Positions 23,087 through 33,247 of a stretch of DNA of 64,000 nucleotides are shown piece after piece. Position 1 is the stretch's first letter, and the number at the start of each line of letters is the position of its first letter. The notes beneath the pieces are model-generated. The model made no database searches and was not told the origin of the DNA. It saw only the letters and a list, made by a program, of their open reading frames with translations. The DNA is from Streptomyces sp. NBC_00190 (GTDB taxonomy: Bacteria > Actinomycetota > Actinomycetes > Streptomycetales > Streptomycetaceae). The position numbers and the translations under genes are program-made. Location: the NCBI RefSeq assembly GCF_036203305.1, contig NZ_CP108131.1, positions 6,758,001-6,822,000 on the forward strand, given 5' to 3'.

Positions 23087-24748
23087 TCAGTTCTTGGCGT
23101 AGAAGCCGAAGGTGTCGACGACCAGGTCGGTGGACTGGTAGCCCATGTTCCAGAAGTCGATGACGTTGTTGGTGCCGGAGCTCCCCTGGACCAGGTTGGG
23201 GACGGTCTTGCCCGGGGTCCAGTTGAGGTTGGAGGAGTTCGGCGGGGTCGGCCAGGTCTCCCAGCCGCCCTCGTAGGCGCTCCAGGAGTTCGGGTCCGGG
23301 GAGACGGTGAGGAAGCCGGTGCCCGCCGTGTTGGTGACGGTGGCGTTGAGGACGAGAGCGGTGACGTTCGGGTCGCCGCCACCGACGCGGCCGTAGATGT
23401 AGCCGCGGCCCTCCAGCGGACCGCTCCACTCGCGGGTGTCGAACCAGCGGTTGGGGAAGGAGCGGATGAGCGCGCTCTGGCTGTCGGGGCTGTAGTAGCC
23501 GACGACATCGACCACCACGTGGGTCCCGGCCCAGGCACCGTTGCGGATGCTGATCTTGCCGTCCGGACCGATCGGGACGATCACCGAGTTGGCGATGGTC
23601 TGGCCCGCCGTGAAGTTCAGGTTCGACGCGGTCGGGGCCTGGCTGCCGGAGGGGTAGACGTTCAGGTGCCCGTCCGACTTCGGCTCGGTGACGGTCACGT
23701 TGAGCGCGACGGCCTTCGCGGTCGACGGGACGCCGGCGCGCCCGGTGATCTGGGTGCTGAAGCTGCCGTAGCCCGCGACCTGGCCCTGGCCCGTGCCGAG
23801 GCCCTCGCGGGTGTCGACGACGCGGCTCGGGTCGACCGAGGTGTAGCCGCTGGCCGCGGTCTTGGAGAAGTAGCCCGTGACGTCGGCGATGAGGTCGATG
23901 GCACCGTCGCCGTGGTTGTAGATGTCCACGTAGCCGTTCTCGCCGACCGACGCGAGCACCAGGTTCGGGACGGTCTGCCCCGGGGCGTAGTTGACGTTCG
24001 AGGTGGTCGGCAGGTCGCCGCCCTCCGCGTACACGCGGACGTGTCCGGCCTTGGTGGGGTTGGTGACGGTGACGTTGAGGGCCACCGCGGTCACCCCGGC
24101 CGGGATCTGCGCGGCGCCGGCGACCTTGACGCGGGCGGTGCCGTAGGCGGGCACCTTGGTCGAGGCCCCGCCGGTGCGGGTGTCGAGCAGACGGGTCGGG
24201 GCGTGCGGGGTGAACTCGTTGCCCGCGGTGCGGACGACGATCTCGTTGGTGCCCCGGAGGGTGGTGCCTTCGATGAGGCTGACCTTGACGGTGTAGACAC
24301 CGGCATGGGCGTAGGTGTGGTCCAGCGACTGGGCGGTCGGGTAGGCCGGCGTCGACGACGTCTGGCCGTCGCCCCACTCGATGACCGAACTGATCGAGGC
24401 GTTCGGGTCGGTGGTGAACGTCATGTCCAGCTTGATCGCGTGTGCGCTGGTGGCCCCGGCCTTGAGGTCGACCGTCGGGTCGACGGTGGCCGTGCCCTCG
24501 GTCTGCGGAGCGGCCTGCTTGCCGCCCTTGGCGGCCGGGTGGACCGTCTTGGACGCCGGGCTGGAGAAGGTCTCGGCGCTGAACGCCTTGGCCTTGGCCG
24601 CGTTCAGGTCGAGGTCGGGAACGGCGACCCCCTGGCTGCCCGTCCCCTTGGCCCCGCCCGGGCCCGTCGCGTTGGCGACGCCCGGGACGAGACCGACGCC
24701 GGCCGCGACGATGGCGGCAGCGGAAAGCATGAGTCGGCGATTGCGCAC
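23087..24748 (-). CDS. Secreted PKD-domain protein with three beta-rich repeats
   Basis: This is a 553-residue exported protein. A signal peptide (RNRRLMLSAAAIVAAGVGLV, ending VANA) is followed by a linker, a PKD domain at about residues 95 to 178 (WGDGQT, DHTYAHAGVYTVKV), then three copies of a 115-residue repeat. Each repeat opens with a LLDTR/VVDTR/WFDTR motif and ends with a VDVVGYYS-like strand, and holds ALNVTVT and a GQTVPNLV-type turn. Such repeats are common in actinomycete surface proteins, probably for binding carbohydrate or wall. The GTG start is preferred because GGGGGGG precedes it; an ATG four codons earlier has no ribosome site. Confidence 0.83.
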   Translation of the reverse strand: MRNRRLMLSAAAIVAAGVGLVPGVANATGPGGAKGTGSQGVAVPDLDLNAAKAKAFSAETFSSPASKTVHPAAKGGKQAAPQTEGTATVDPTVDLKAGATSAHAIKLDMTFTTDPNASISSVIEWGDGQTSSTPAYPTAQSLDHTYAHAGVYTVKVSLIEGTTLRGTNEIVVRTAGNEFTPHAPTRLLDTRTGGASTKVPAYGTARVKVAGAAQIPAGVTAVALNVTVTNPTKAGHVRVYAEGGDLPTTSNVNYAPGQTVPNLVLASVGENGYVDIYNHGDGAIDLIADVTGYFSKTAASGYTSVDPSRVVDTREGLGTGQGQVAGYGSFSTQITGRAGVPSTAKAVALNVTVTEPKSDGHLNVYPSGSQAPTASNLNFTAGQTIANSVIVPIGPDGKISIRNGAWAGTHVVVDVVGYYSPDSQSALIRSFPNRWFDTREWSGPLEGRGYIYGRVGGGDPNVTALVLNATVTNTAGTGFLTVSPDPNSWSAYEGGWETWPTPPNSSNLNWTPGKTVPNLVQGSSGTNNVIDFWNMGYQSTDLVVDTFGFYAKN

Positions 24749-24952
24749 CGGCCCCCCCATTTTCTGTTAACGCTTGAACAGGTTCGAAAGCTCGCTCAGA
24801 GTACACAGACCCCGGGCAGATGATCAGTGGATATTCGTGGCTGAAAACGGCAGTTCCCCGACGCGTGCGGCTCCCCGCCCGCCTGGTGTGGTTTTGCCCC
24901 GAATGCCTCACCGGGCTCCGCTAGCGTGGGAGGCGATCGACTGGAGGCGCCG

Positions 24953-25345
24953 ATGAAGTCCGCAGTGCGCACGTGGGAGGCGGTACGGGAGTTCGCCCGC
25001 GGGCTGCCGGAGGCCGCGGAGGACCACCCGTGGGGTCCGGAGGACTGCGTGGTGAAGGTCAACAAGAAGATCTTCGTCTTCCTGGGGAACGCCGACGGAC
25101 CGCAGCCGCCCGGCCTGGCCGTCAAGCTCACCGACGAGGCGCTGCACGGGCACGCGATGGCCGCGCCCGGCGCGGAGCCCACCGGATACGGCCTGGGCCG
25201 GTCCGGCTGGGTCTCCGTTCCGCTGGGGGAGAAGGGGGCGCCCTCCGTGCAGGTGCTGTGCGAATGGGTGGAGGAGAGCTATCGCACCGTGGCCCTCAAG
25301 CGGCACGTCAAGGAGCTGGACGCCCGGATCCAGGCAAATGGCTAA
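24953..25345 (+). CDS. MmcQ/YjbR family protein
   Basis: This 130-residue protein has the YjbR fold: helix-strand opening TWEAVREFARGLPEAAEDHP, then the double-psi segment VKVNKKIFVFLG and the C-terminal GWVSVPLGE...VLCEWVEESYRTVALK. Family members are small DNA-binding-like (cyaY-like) proteins of unknown role. GGAGGC lies six bases upstream of the ATG. It is 94 bp ahead of the beta-oxidation operon, but the promoter between them suggests independent transcription. Confidence 0.88.
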   Translation: MKSAVRTWEAVREFARGLPEAAEDHPWGPEDCVVKVNKKIFVFLGNADGPQPPGLAVKLTDEALHGHAMAAPGAEPTGYGLGRSGWVSVPLGEKGAPSVQVLCEWVEESYRTVALKRHVKELDARIQANG

Positions 25346-25355
25346 GCGCTTGCTC

Positions 25356-25384
25356 TTGTGCTGAGTGGAACACGTTCCTAGCAT
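25356..25384 (+). promoter_or_regulatory. Housekeeping-type promoter with embedded palindrome for the beta-oxidation operon
   Basis: TTGTGC and TAGCAT are separated by exactly 17 bp, fitting the HrdB-type consensus. In the spacer lies TGGAACACGTTCCTA (25366-25380), a GGAAC-AC-GTTCC palindrome. It resembles the TetR-type KstR box TNNAACNNGTTNNA, differing at the final A. Binding here would block the polymerase, so repression relieved by an acyl-CoA ligand is the inferred logic. Confidence 0.65.
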
Positions 25385-25439
25385 CGCTGGTGTTACATCA
25401 GTTGTGTCACACCGTGCGGCTAAGGATGCTGGGGGCTCG

Positions 25440-26570
25440 ATGGCAGTGACAGGTAACGGCCCGCTCGCGGGGCTGCGCGTCGTCGAGCTGGCGGGCATCG
25501 GCCCCGGCCCGTTCGCCGCCATGCTCCTGGCCGACCTGGGGGCGGACGTCGTACGGGTGGACCGGCCCGGCGGGGGCGGGCTCGCGGTCGATCCGGCCTA
25601 CGACATCACGAACCGCAACAAGCGTTCCGTCCTGCTCGACCTCAAGTCGGCCGACGGCCCGGCCCGGGTCCTGGACCTCGTCGAGCGGGCCGACGTCCTC
25701 ATCGAGGGCTTCCGCCCCGGCGTCGCCGAGCGGCTCGGCGTCGGCCCGGCCGACTGCCACGCCCGCAACCCGAAGCTGGTCTACGGCCGGATGACCGGCT
25801 GGGGCCAGGAGGGCCCCCTCGCCCACACCGCCGGGCACGACATCGCGTACATCGCCGTCACCGGGGCGCTGGGCATGATCGGCAACCCGGGCGAGCCCCC
25901 GGCGGTACCCGCCAACCTGGTCGGCGACTACGCGGGCGGCTCGCTCTACCTCGTGATCGGCGTCCTCGCCGCGCTCCAGCACGCCCGTACCCCCGGCGGC
26001 GCGGGCCAGGTCGTCGACGCGGCCATCGTCGACGGGACCGCCCACCTCACCGCCATGATCCACGGGATGATGGCGGCAGGCGGCTGGCAGGACCGGCGCG
26101 GGGCCAACCTCCTCGACGGCGGCTGCCCCTTCTACGGCACCTACGAGACCTCCGACGGCCAGTACATGGCGGTCGGCGCCCTGGAGCAGCAGTTCTACGA
26201 CACCTTCACCGAGCTCCTCGGCATCAAGGAGCAGGCCCCGGCCCGTAAGGACCTCGCCCGCTGGGGCGAACTGCGCGAGGCCGTGGCCGCACGGTTCAAG
26301 TCCCGTACGCGCGAGGAGTGGACGGAGGTCTTCGCGGGTACCGACGCCTGCGTGGCGCCCGTGCTCTCGCTGCGCGAGGCCCCGCACCACCCGCACCTCG
26401 CGGCCCGCTCCACCTTCACCGACTTCGGCGGGATCACCCAGCCCGCCCCCGCGCCGCGCTTCTCGGCGACCCCGGCCGCCGTCACCGGCGGCCCCGCCCA
26501 GCCCGGGGCGGACACCGAATCCGTGGCCCGCGACTGGGACGTACCGGGCCTGACCGGGAAGGGTGCCTGA
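25440..26570 (+). CDS. CaiB/BaiF CoA transferase family protein (alpha-methylacyl-CoA racemase-like)
   Basis: This 376-residue family III CoA-transferase fold has RVVELAGIGPGPFAAMLLAD, DVVRVDRPGG, and RNKRSVLLDLK. It has GHDIAYIAVTGALG with the catalytic-type His-Asp, and NLVGDYAGGSLYLVIGVLAA with an Asp typical of the racemase branch. These features resemble alpha-methylacyl-CoA racemase (MCR) more than formyl-CoA transferase. It would epimerise 2-methyl-branched acyl-CoA for beta-oxidation. It opens a five-gene operon; the stop overlaps the next ATG by one base. Confidence 0.85.
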   Translation: MAVTGNGPLAGLRVVELAGIGPGPFAAMLLADLGADVVRVDRPGGGGLAVDPAYDITNRNKRSVLLDLKSADGPARVLDLVERADVLIEGFRPGVAERLGVGPADCHARNPKLVYGRMTGWGQEGPLAHTAGHDIAYIAVTGALGMIGNPGEPPAVPANLVGDYAGGSLYLVIGVLAALQHARTPGGAGQVVDAAIVDGTAHLTAMIHGMMAAGGWQDRRGANLLDGGCPFYGTYETSDGQYMAVGALEQQFYDTFTELLGIKEQAPARKDLARWGELREAVAARFKSRTREEWTEVFAGTDACVAPVLSLREAPHHPHLAARSTFTDFGGITQPAPAPRFSATPAAVTGGPAQPGADTESVARDWDVPGLTGKGA

Positions 26571-27595
26571 TGGAACTGTCGATGATGCTCGACTACGCGG
26601 GCGATCCGCGCCGGGCCGCCGACGAGGCGGCGGCGCTGGAGTCGGCCGGCCTCGATGCCGTGTGGGTCGCCGAGGCGTGGGGCTTCGACTCCCCGACGAT
26701 CATGGGCTACCTCGCCGCCCGCACCGAGCGGATGAAGATCGGCTCGGCGATCCTCAACGTCTACTCGCGCACCCCCGGCCTCATCGCCCAGACGGCCGCG
26801 GGCCTCGACGCGGTCTCCGGCGGCCGGGCGCTGCTCGGCCTCGGGGCCTCCGGTCCGCAGGTCGTGGAGGGCTGGCACGGCAAGCCGTACGACAAGCCGC
26901 TCGGCCGGACCCGCGAGACGGTCGAGCTGTGCCGCCGCATCTGGCGCCGCGAGACGATCGACCACCACGGCATCACCGACATGCCGCTGCCTCCCGAGAA
27001 GGGCGGCCGGCACGGCAAACCGCTCAAGATCCTCACCCGGCCGGTGCGTGACGCCGTCCCCGTCTACATCGCCTCGCTCGGCCCGGCCAACGTCCGCCTG
27101 ACCGCCGAGATCGCCGACGGCTGGCTGCCGACCCTCTTCATCCCGGAGAAGGCCCGAGCGGTCTGGGGCGCGCCCCTCGCGGAGGGTGCGGCCGAGCGGG
27201 CGCCGGAACTCGGCCCGCTGCGGACCGTGGCGGGAGGCCTGCTCGCGATCGGCGAGGACGCGGCCGCCGTACGGGACCTGGCGCGCCCGCAGATCGCCCT
27301 GTACGTCGGCGGCATGGGCGCCGTCGGCAAGAACTTCTACAACGACCTCGCCGTGGCCTACGGCTACGAGCGGGAAGCGAAGAAGATCCAGGAGCTGTAC
27401 CTCTCGGGGCGCAAGCGCGACGCCGCGGCCGCCGTCCCGGACGAGTTCTGCGAGCTGATGACGCTGTGCGGGCCCGAGGGCTACGTACGCGAGCGTGTCG
27501 AGGCCTTCCGCGAGGCGGGCGTCACGATGCTCAACGTCACGCCCGTCGGTCCCGAGCCGGCCCGGCTGATCGAAACCGTCAAGAACTGGCTTTAA
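26570..27595 (+). CDS. LLM-class F420-dependent oxidoreductase
   Basis: This 341-residue luciferase-like TIM-barrel oxidoreductase probably uses coenzyme F420. It has LDAVWVAEAWGFDSPTIMGYLA, MKIGSAILNVYSRTP, GRALLGLGASGPQV and IADGWLPTLF, the usual F420-binding scaffold of actinobacterial enzymes. Its place between a racemase-like gene and an acyl-CoA dehydrogenase points to a fatty acid or sterol side-chain substrate. In mycobacteria such members reduce or dehydrogenate acyl-CoA or oxidise sugars; the substrate here is undefined. It overlaps the gene before by one base and is 10 bp from the next. Confidence 0.87.
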   Translation: MELSMMLDYAGDPRRAADEAAALESAGLDAVWVAEAWGFDSPTIMGYLAARTERMKIGSAILNVYSRTPGLIAQTAAGLDAVSGGRALLGLGASGPQVVEGWHGKPYDKPLGRTRETVELCRRIWRRETIDHHGITDMPLPPEKGGRHGKPLKILTRPVRDAVPVYIASLGPANVRLTAEIADGWLPTLFIPEKARAVWGAPLAEGAAERAPELGPLRTVAGGLLAIGEDAAAVRDLARPQIALYVGGMGAVGKNFYNDLAVAYGYEREAKKIQELYLSGRKRDAAAAVPDEFCELMTLCGPEGYVRERVEAFREAGVTMLNVTPVGPEPARLIETVKNWL

Positions 27596-27605
27596 GGAGC
27601 CCCTG

Positions 27606-28748
27606 ATGCAACGCCGGATCTTCGACGCCGACCACGAGGCGTTCCGCGAGACCGTCCGCACCTTCCTCACCAAGGAGGTGCTGCCGTACTACGAACAGTG
27701 GGAGAAGGACGGCATCGTCAGCCGCGAGGCCTGGCGGGCCGCCGGCCGGCAGGGGCTGCTGGGCCTGGCCGTCCCGGAGGAGTACGGGGGCGGCGGGAAC
27801 ACCGACTTCCGCTACGCGGCCGTGATCGCCGAGGAGTTCACCAGGGCCGGCGCCCCCGGGCTCGCGATCGGCCTGCACAACGACATCATCGGGCCCTACC
27901 TGACCTCGCTGGCCACCGAGGAGCAGAAGCGCCGCTGGCTGCCGGGATTCTGTTCCGGGGAGACCATCACCGCCATCGCGATGACCGAGCCGGGCGCGGG
28001 CTCCGACCTCCAGGGGATCCGCACCAGCGCCGAGGACCGCGGCGACCACTGGGTGCTCAACGGCTCCAAGACCTTCATCTCCAACGGCATCCTCGCCGAC
28101 CTGGTCATCGTGGTCGCCAAGACCACCCCCGAGGGCGGTGCGCACGGCCTGTCGCTGCTGGTCGTCGAGCGCGGCGCGGACGGTTTCGAGCGCGGCCGCA
28201 ACCTCGACAAGATCGGCCAGAAGGCGCAGGACACCGCCGAGCTGTTCTTCCACGACGTCCGCGTTCCCAAGGAGAACCTGCTCGGCGAGCTGAACGGCGC
28301 CTTCGTCCACCTGATGACCAATCTCGCGCAGGAGCGGATGGGCATCGCGATGGCCGGCATCGCGGCCGCCGAGTACCTGCTGGAGATCACCACCCAGTAC
28401 GTCAAGGAGCGCGAGGCCTTCGGCCGGCCGCTGTCCAAGCTCCAGCACATCCGGTTCGAGATAGCGGAGATGGCCACCGAGTGCGCGGTCACCCGTACGT
28501 TCCTCGACCGCTGCATCACCGACCACGCGAACGGCGAGCTGGACCACGTACACGCCTCGATGGCCAAGTGGTGGGCCACCGAGCTGCAGAAGCGCGTCGC
28601 CGACCGCTGCCTGCAACTCCACGGCGGATACGGATACATGACCGAATACCGGGTCGCGCGGGCCTTCACCGACGGCCGCATCCAGACCATCTACGGCGGC
28701 ACGACCGAGATCATGAAAGAGATCATCGGCCGCTCCCTCCTCGGCTAA
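27606..28748 (+). CDS. Acyl-CoA dehydrogenase
   Basis: This 380-residue flavoprotein catalyses the first step of beta-oxidation, forming a trans-2-enoyl-CoA. It contains AMTEPGAGSDLQGI and WVLNGSKTFISNG, the FAD-binding motifs, and GRPLSKLQHIRFEIAEM, LQLHGGYGYMTEY and IYGGTTEIMKEIIGR, in which Glu is the likely base as in short/medium-chain enzymes. AGGAGC lies six bases before the ATG. It is third in the operon. Chain-length preference is not visible from sequence. Confidence 0.93.
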   Translation: MQRRIFDADHEAFRETVRTFLTKEVLPYYEQWEKDGIVSREAWRAAGRQGLLGLAVPEEYGGGGNTDFRYAAVIAEEFTRAGAPGLAIGLHNDIIGPYLTSLATEEQKRRWLPGFCSGETITAIAMTEPGAGSDLQGIRTSAEDRGDHWVLNGSKTFISNGILADLVIVVAKTTPEGGAHGLSLLVVERGADGFERGRNLDKIGQKAQDTAELFFHDVRVPKENLLGELNGAFVHLMTNLAQERMGIAMAGIAAAEYLLEITTQYVKEREAFGRPLSKLQHIRFEIAEMATECAVTRTFLDRCITDHANGELDHVHASMAKWWATELQKRVADRCLQLHGGYGYMTEYRVARAFTDGRIQTIYGGTTEIMKEIIGRSLLG

Positions 28749-28777
28749 CGCTCAGACCTCCCCGAAAGGCTTGACCA

Positions 28778-29992
<1,215 letters not shown>

Positions 29993-30042
29993 ACCGTCCT
30001 GTATCCCCGCCCCCCGGACCTTCCGAAACGAAAGCAGTGACC

Positions 30043-32214
30043 ATGAGCGAGTCCACCACGATCCGCTGGGAACAGGACGAGACCGGCGTCGTCACCCTGA
30101 TCCTCGACGACCCGGGCCAGTCCGCCAACACGATGAACCAGGCCTTCAAGGACTCCATCGCGGCGATCGCCGACCGCGCCGAGGCCGAGAAGGACTCCAT
30201 CCGCGGCATCATCTACACCTCCGCCAAGAAGACCTTCTTCGCGGGCGGCGACCTCAAGGACATGATCCGCCTGCGCCCCGAGCACGCGCAGCTGGCCTTC
30301 GACACCGGTACCGAGATCAAGCGCTCGCTGCGCCGCATCGAGACCCTCGGCAAGCCCGTCGTCGCCGCCATCAACGGCGCGGCCCTGGGCGGCGGTTACG
30401 AGATCTGCCTGGCCTCCCACCACCGCGTCGCCCTCGACGCCCCCGGCTCCAAGATCGGCCTGCCCGAGGTCACCCTCGGCCTGCTCCCGGCCGGCGGCGG
30501 CGTCACCCGTACCGTGCGCCTCATGGGCATCGCCGACGCGCTGCTCAAGGTCCTGCTCCAGGGCACCCAGTACAACCCCCAGCGCGCCCTGGACAACGGC
30601 CTGGTCCACGAACTGGCCGCCACCCCCGAGGAGATGCTCGCCAAGGCCCGCGCCTTCATCGACGCGAACCCCGAGTCGAAGCAGCCCTGGGACGTACCCG
30701 GCTACCGGATCCCCGGCGGCACGCCGTCGAACCCGAAGTTCGCCGCCAACCTCCCCGCGTTCCCGGCCAGCCTGAAGAAGCAGCTGAACGGGGCCCCGTA
30801 CCCGGCGCCGCGCAACATCCTGGCCTGTGCCGTCGAAGGCTCCCAGGTGGACTTCGAGACCGCTCTGACCATCGAGGCCCGCTACTTCACCGAGCTGGTC
30901 ACCGGGCAGACCGCCAAGAACATGATCCAGGCGTTCTTCTTCGACCTCCAGGCCGTCAACGCCGGCCGCAGCCGTCCGCAGGGCGTCGAACCCCGCAAGG
31001 TCCGCAAGGTCGCCGTCCTCGGCGCGGGCATGATGGGCGCGGGCATCGCCTACTCCTGCGCCCGCGCGGGCATCGAGGTGGTGCTCAAGGACGTCAGCGC
31101 CGAGGCCGCGGCCAAGGGCAAGGCGTACTCCGAGAAGCTGCTGGACAAGGCGCTCTCGCGCGGCCGTACGACCGAGGCCCAGCGTGCCGAGCTGCTCGCC
31201 CGGATCACCCCGACCTCCGAGGCCGCCGACCTGGCGGGCTGCGACGCCGTCATCGAGGCCGTCTTCGAGGACACGGCCCTCAAGCACAAGGTGTTCCAGG
31301 AGATCCAGGACGTCATCGCTCCCGACGCCCTGCTCTGCTCCAACACCTCCACGCTGCCGATCTCCGGGCTCGCGGAGGGCGTGAAGCGGCCCGCCGACTT
31401 CATCGGACTGCACTTCTTCTCGCCCGTCGACAAGATGCCGCTGGTCGAGATCATCAAGGGCGCGCAGACCGGCGACGAGGCGATCGCCCGCGCCTTCGAC
31501 CTGGTCCGCCAGATCAACAAGACCCCGATCGTGGTCAACGACTCGCGCGGCTTCTTCACCTCGCGCGTCATCGGCCAGTTCATCAACGAGGGCGTGGCCA
31601 TGGTCGGCGAGGGCATCGAGCCCGCCTCGATCGAGCAGGCCGCGGCCCAGGCCGGGTACCCGGCCAAGGTGCTCTCCCTGATGGACGAGCTCACCCTCAC
31701 CCTGCCGCGCAAGATCCGCAACGAGACCCGCAAGGCCTTCGAGGCCGAGGGCCGGGCGTGGGCCGAGCACCCCGCCGACCGCGTCATCGACCGGATGGTC
31801 GACGAGTTCGGCCGCCCCGGCCGCAGCGGCGGGGCCGGCTTCTACGAGTACGACGAGGCGGGCAAGCGCACCCGCATCTGGCCGGGCCTGCGCGAGCACT
31901 TCGCCAAGCCGGACGCGGAGATCCCCTTCGAGGACATGAAGGAGCGGATGCTCTTCTCCGAGGCCCTGGACACCGTCCGCTGCCTCGACGAGGGCGTCCT
32001 CACCTCCATCGCCGACGCCAACATCGGCTCCATCATGGGCATCGGCTTCCCGGCCTGGACCGGCGGCGTGATCCAGTACATCAACGGCTACGAGGGCGGC
32101 CTGCCCGGCTTCGTCGCCCGGGCCCGCGAGCTCGCCACCGCCTACGGCGAGCGCTTCACCCCGCCGGCGTCGCTGCTGGCGAAGGCCGAGCGCGGCGAGA
32201 CGTACAGCGACTAG
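30043..32214 (+). CDS. fadB: Fatty acid oxidation complex alpha subunit (enoyl-CoA hydratase / 3-hydroxyacyl-CoA dehydrogenase)
   Basis: This 723-residue bifunctional enzyme starts with a crotonase domain (residues about 10 to 200; FFAGGDLKDMIRL, AALGGGYEICLASHH, GLPEVTLGLLPAGGG). The NAD-binding dehydrogenase begins near residue 320 (VAVLGAGMMGAGIAYSCARA), with IEAVFED and HFFSPVDKMPLVEII and the NDSRGFFTSR end of the domain; a dimerisation part follows. It hydrates enoyl-CoA and oxidises the 3-hydroxy product. ATG chosen two codons after a GTG because GAAAG then lies eight bases upstream, as in the thiolase. Last gene of the operon. Confidence 0.93.
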   Translation: MSESTTIRWEQDETGVVTLILDDPGQSANTMNQAFKDSIAAIADRAEAEKDSIRGIIYTSAKKTFFAGGDLKDMIRLRPEHAQLAFDTGTEIKRSLRRIETLGKPVVAAINGAALGGGYEICLASHHRVALDAPGSKIGLPEVTLGLLPAGGGVTRTVRLMGIADALLKVLLQGTQYNPQRALDNGLVHELAATPEEMLAKARAFIDANPESKQPWDVPGYRIPGGTPSNPKFAANLPAFPASLKKQLNGAPYPAPRNILACAVEGSQVDFETALTIEARYFTELVTGQTAKNMIQAFFFDLQAVNAGRSRPQGVEPRKVRKVAVLGAGMMGAGIAYSCARAGIEVVLKDVSAEAAAKGKAYSEKLLDKALSRGRTTEAQRAELLARITPTSEAADLAGCDAVIEAVFEDTALKHKVFQEIQDVIAPDALLCSNTSTLPISGLAEGVKRPADFIGLHFFSPVDKMPLVEIIKGAQTGDEAIARAFDLVRQINKTPIVVNDSRGFFTSRVIGQFINEGVAMVGEGIEPASIEQAAAQAGYPAKVLSLMDELTLTLPRKIRNETRKAFEAEGRAWAEHPADRVIDRMVDEFGRPGRSGGAGFYEYDEAGKRTRIWPGLREHFAKPDAEIPFEDMKERMLFSEALDTVRCLDEGVLTSIADANIGSIMGIGFPAWTGGVIQYINGYEGGLPGFVARARELATAYGERFTPPASLLAKAERGETYSD

Positions 32215-32224
32215 CGCGGTCACC

Positions 32225-32261
32225 GGGAAGGCCGGCCGGGTCGCTCCCGGCCGGCCTTCCC
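32225..32261. terminator. Bidirectional terminator after beta-oxidation operon
   Basis: GGGAAGGCCGGCCGGG and CCCGGCCGGCCTTCCC form a perfect 16-bp stem with a 5-base loop between the convergent fadB and ABM-protein genes. Confidence 0.9.
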
Positions 32262-32275
32262 CTGCGCCCCGCCGG

Positions 32276-33247
32276 TCAGGGCAAGGTCCAGAACTGCCGG
32301 GTCACGAGGTAGAAGACGACGACCCAGAACACGGTCAGCGCGGTGACGGTGCCGATGCCGATGAGGTTGTTCTTCACCGGCGACTCGTCCGGCCGGGGCC
32401 ACAGCCATCGCCCCAGCAGCCGATTCACGTAGTGGGGCATCGTGAGGAAGCTCATGATGAAGCTCGACAGCAGGTTGCCCACGAGCAGTCCGAACCAGAG
32501 CGGCCACTTCAGCGGAGACAGGGCGAGCGTCAGCAGCACGACCGTCGGGTACAGGCCGACCCAGACCGCGATGGAGGTCTTGGTCTCCGAGGGCGGCGGA
32601 GCTTCCTTGCCGTTCTCGTCGAAGGCGAACCAGCTGCCGAACGAGTCGTCGATCGTGCGCATCTTGAAGTCCTCGAACTTCTTGCCCTCGGCGAGGACCT
32701 CCTGCCGCTTGTCCGACGTCAGCCAGGCATCGAGGTGTTCGGCGTTGTCGTAGCGGTACAGGGTGGTCCACTCGTCCTGAAGGCCCTCGATCGGGCGGAA
32801 GATCTCGGTCCCGCGGAAGCCGTCGAACTTGCTCTCCTCCTCGCTCATTTTGCGTTGCCAGTCGAGGAAGTCGTCGACGTGGTCCGAGTGGACGCGGTGG
32901 GTCACCACCACGGTCACGAGCGGATCCGTCGGCTGCGCGCCACCGCTGATCACCTGCTGGGTCGCGGGACCGTCGAAGTACTCCGCGCCGGCGTCAAGGA
33001 GCCTCTGCCGGGTCGCGCCGTTCATCCACGCCTGCAGATGGGCCACCGAATCGAACCGGTAGACGACCGCCCAGTCGGGTTGCACGTCGGTCGGCGGGGA
33101 GACCTCGACGCCGAGGTGTCCGGGGTACTCGGCGACGGCGGCGTTGACCCGGTCCTGCCATTTCTCGTACTCCCGCTCCATGCCGGGCCGGACCTTGCGG
33201 CCGATGATGACCGTCGCCGCGGTTTCCGGATGCTTCTCGGAGGTCAT
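32276..33247 (-). CDS. Membrane protein with two antibiotic-biosynthesis-monooxygenase (ABM) domains
   Basis: This 323-residue protein has two ABM-type ferredoxin-like domains, residues about 12 to 90 (TVIIGRKVRPGMEREYEKWQ) and 107 to 190 (TVVVTHRVHSDHVDDFLDWQ, YRYDNAEHLDAWL). Three transmembrane helices follow (YPTVVLLTLALSPL, LWFGLLVGNLLSSFIMSFL, IGTVTALTVFWVVVFYLV). ABM domains are small cofactor-free oxygenases or heme/quinone-binding modules; the membrane anchor is typical of YgiN-like tandem fusions. The ATG overlaps the molybdoenzyme stop by four bases, so it is co-translated and could serve as an electron or substrate partner. Confidence 0.82.
   Translation of the reverse strand: MTSEKHPETAATVIIGRKVRPGMEREYEKWQDRVNAAVAEYPGHLGVEVSPPTDVQPDWAVVYRFDSVAHLQAWMNGATRQRLLDAGAEYFDGPATQQVISGGAQPTDPLVTVVVTHRVHSDHVDDFLDWQRKMSEEESKFDGFRGTEIFRPIEGLQDEWTTLYRYDNAEHLDAWLTSDKRQEVLAEGKKFEDFKMRTIDDSFGSWFAFDENGKEAPPPSETKTSIAVWVGLYPTVVLLTLALSPLKWPLWFGLLVGNLLSSFIMSFLTMPHYVNRLLGRWLWPRPDESPVKNNLIGIGTVTALTVFWVVVFYLVTRQFWTLP

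Noticed and set aside
24774..24800. A GGTTCGAA element resembling a tRNA T-loop
   Set aside because: No cloverleaf stems can be drawn around it, and it lies in the PKD-protein promoter.
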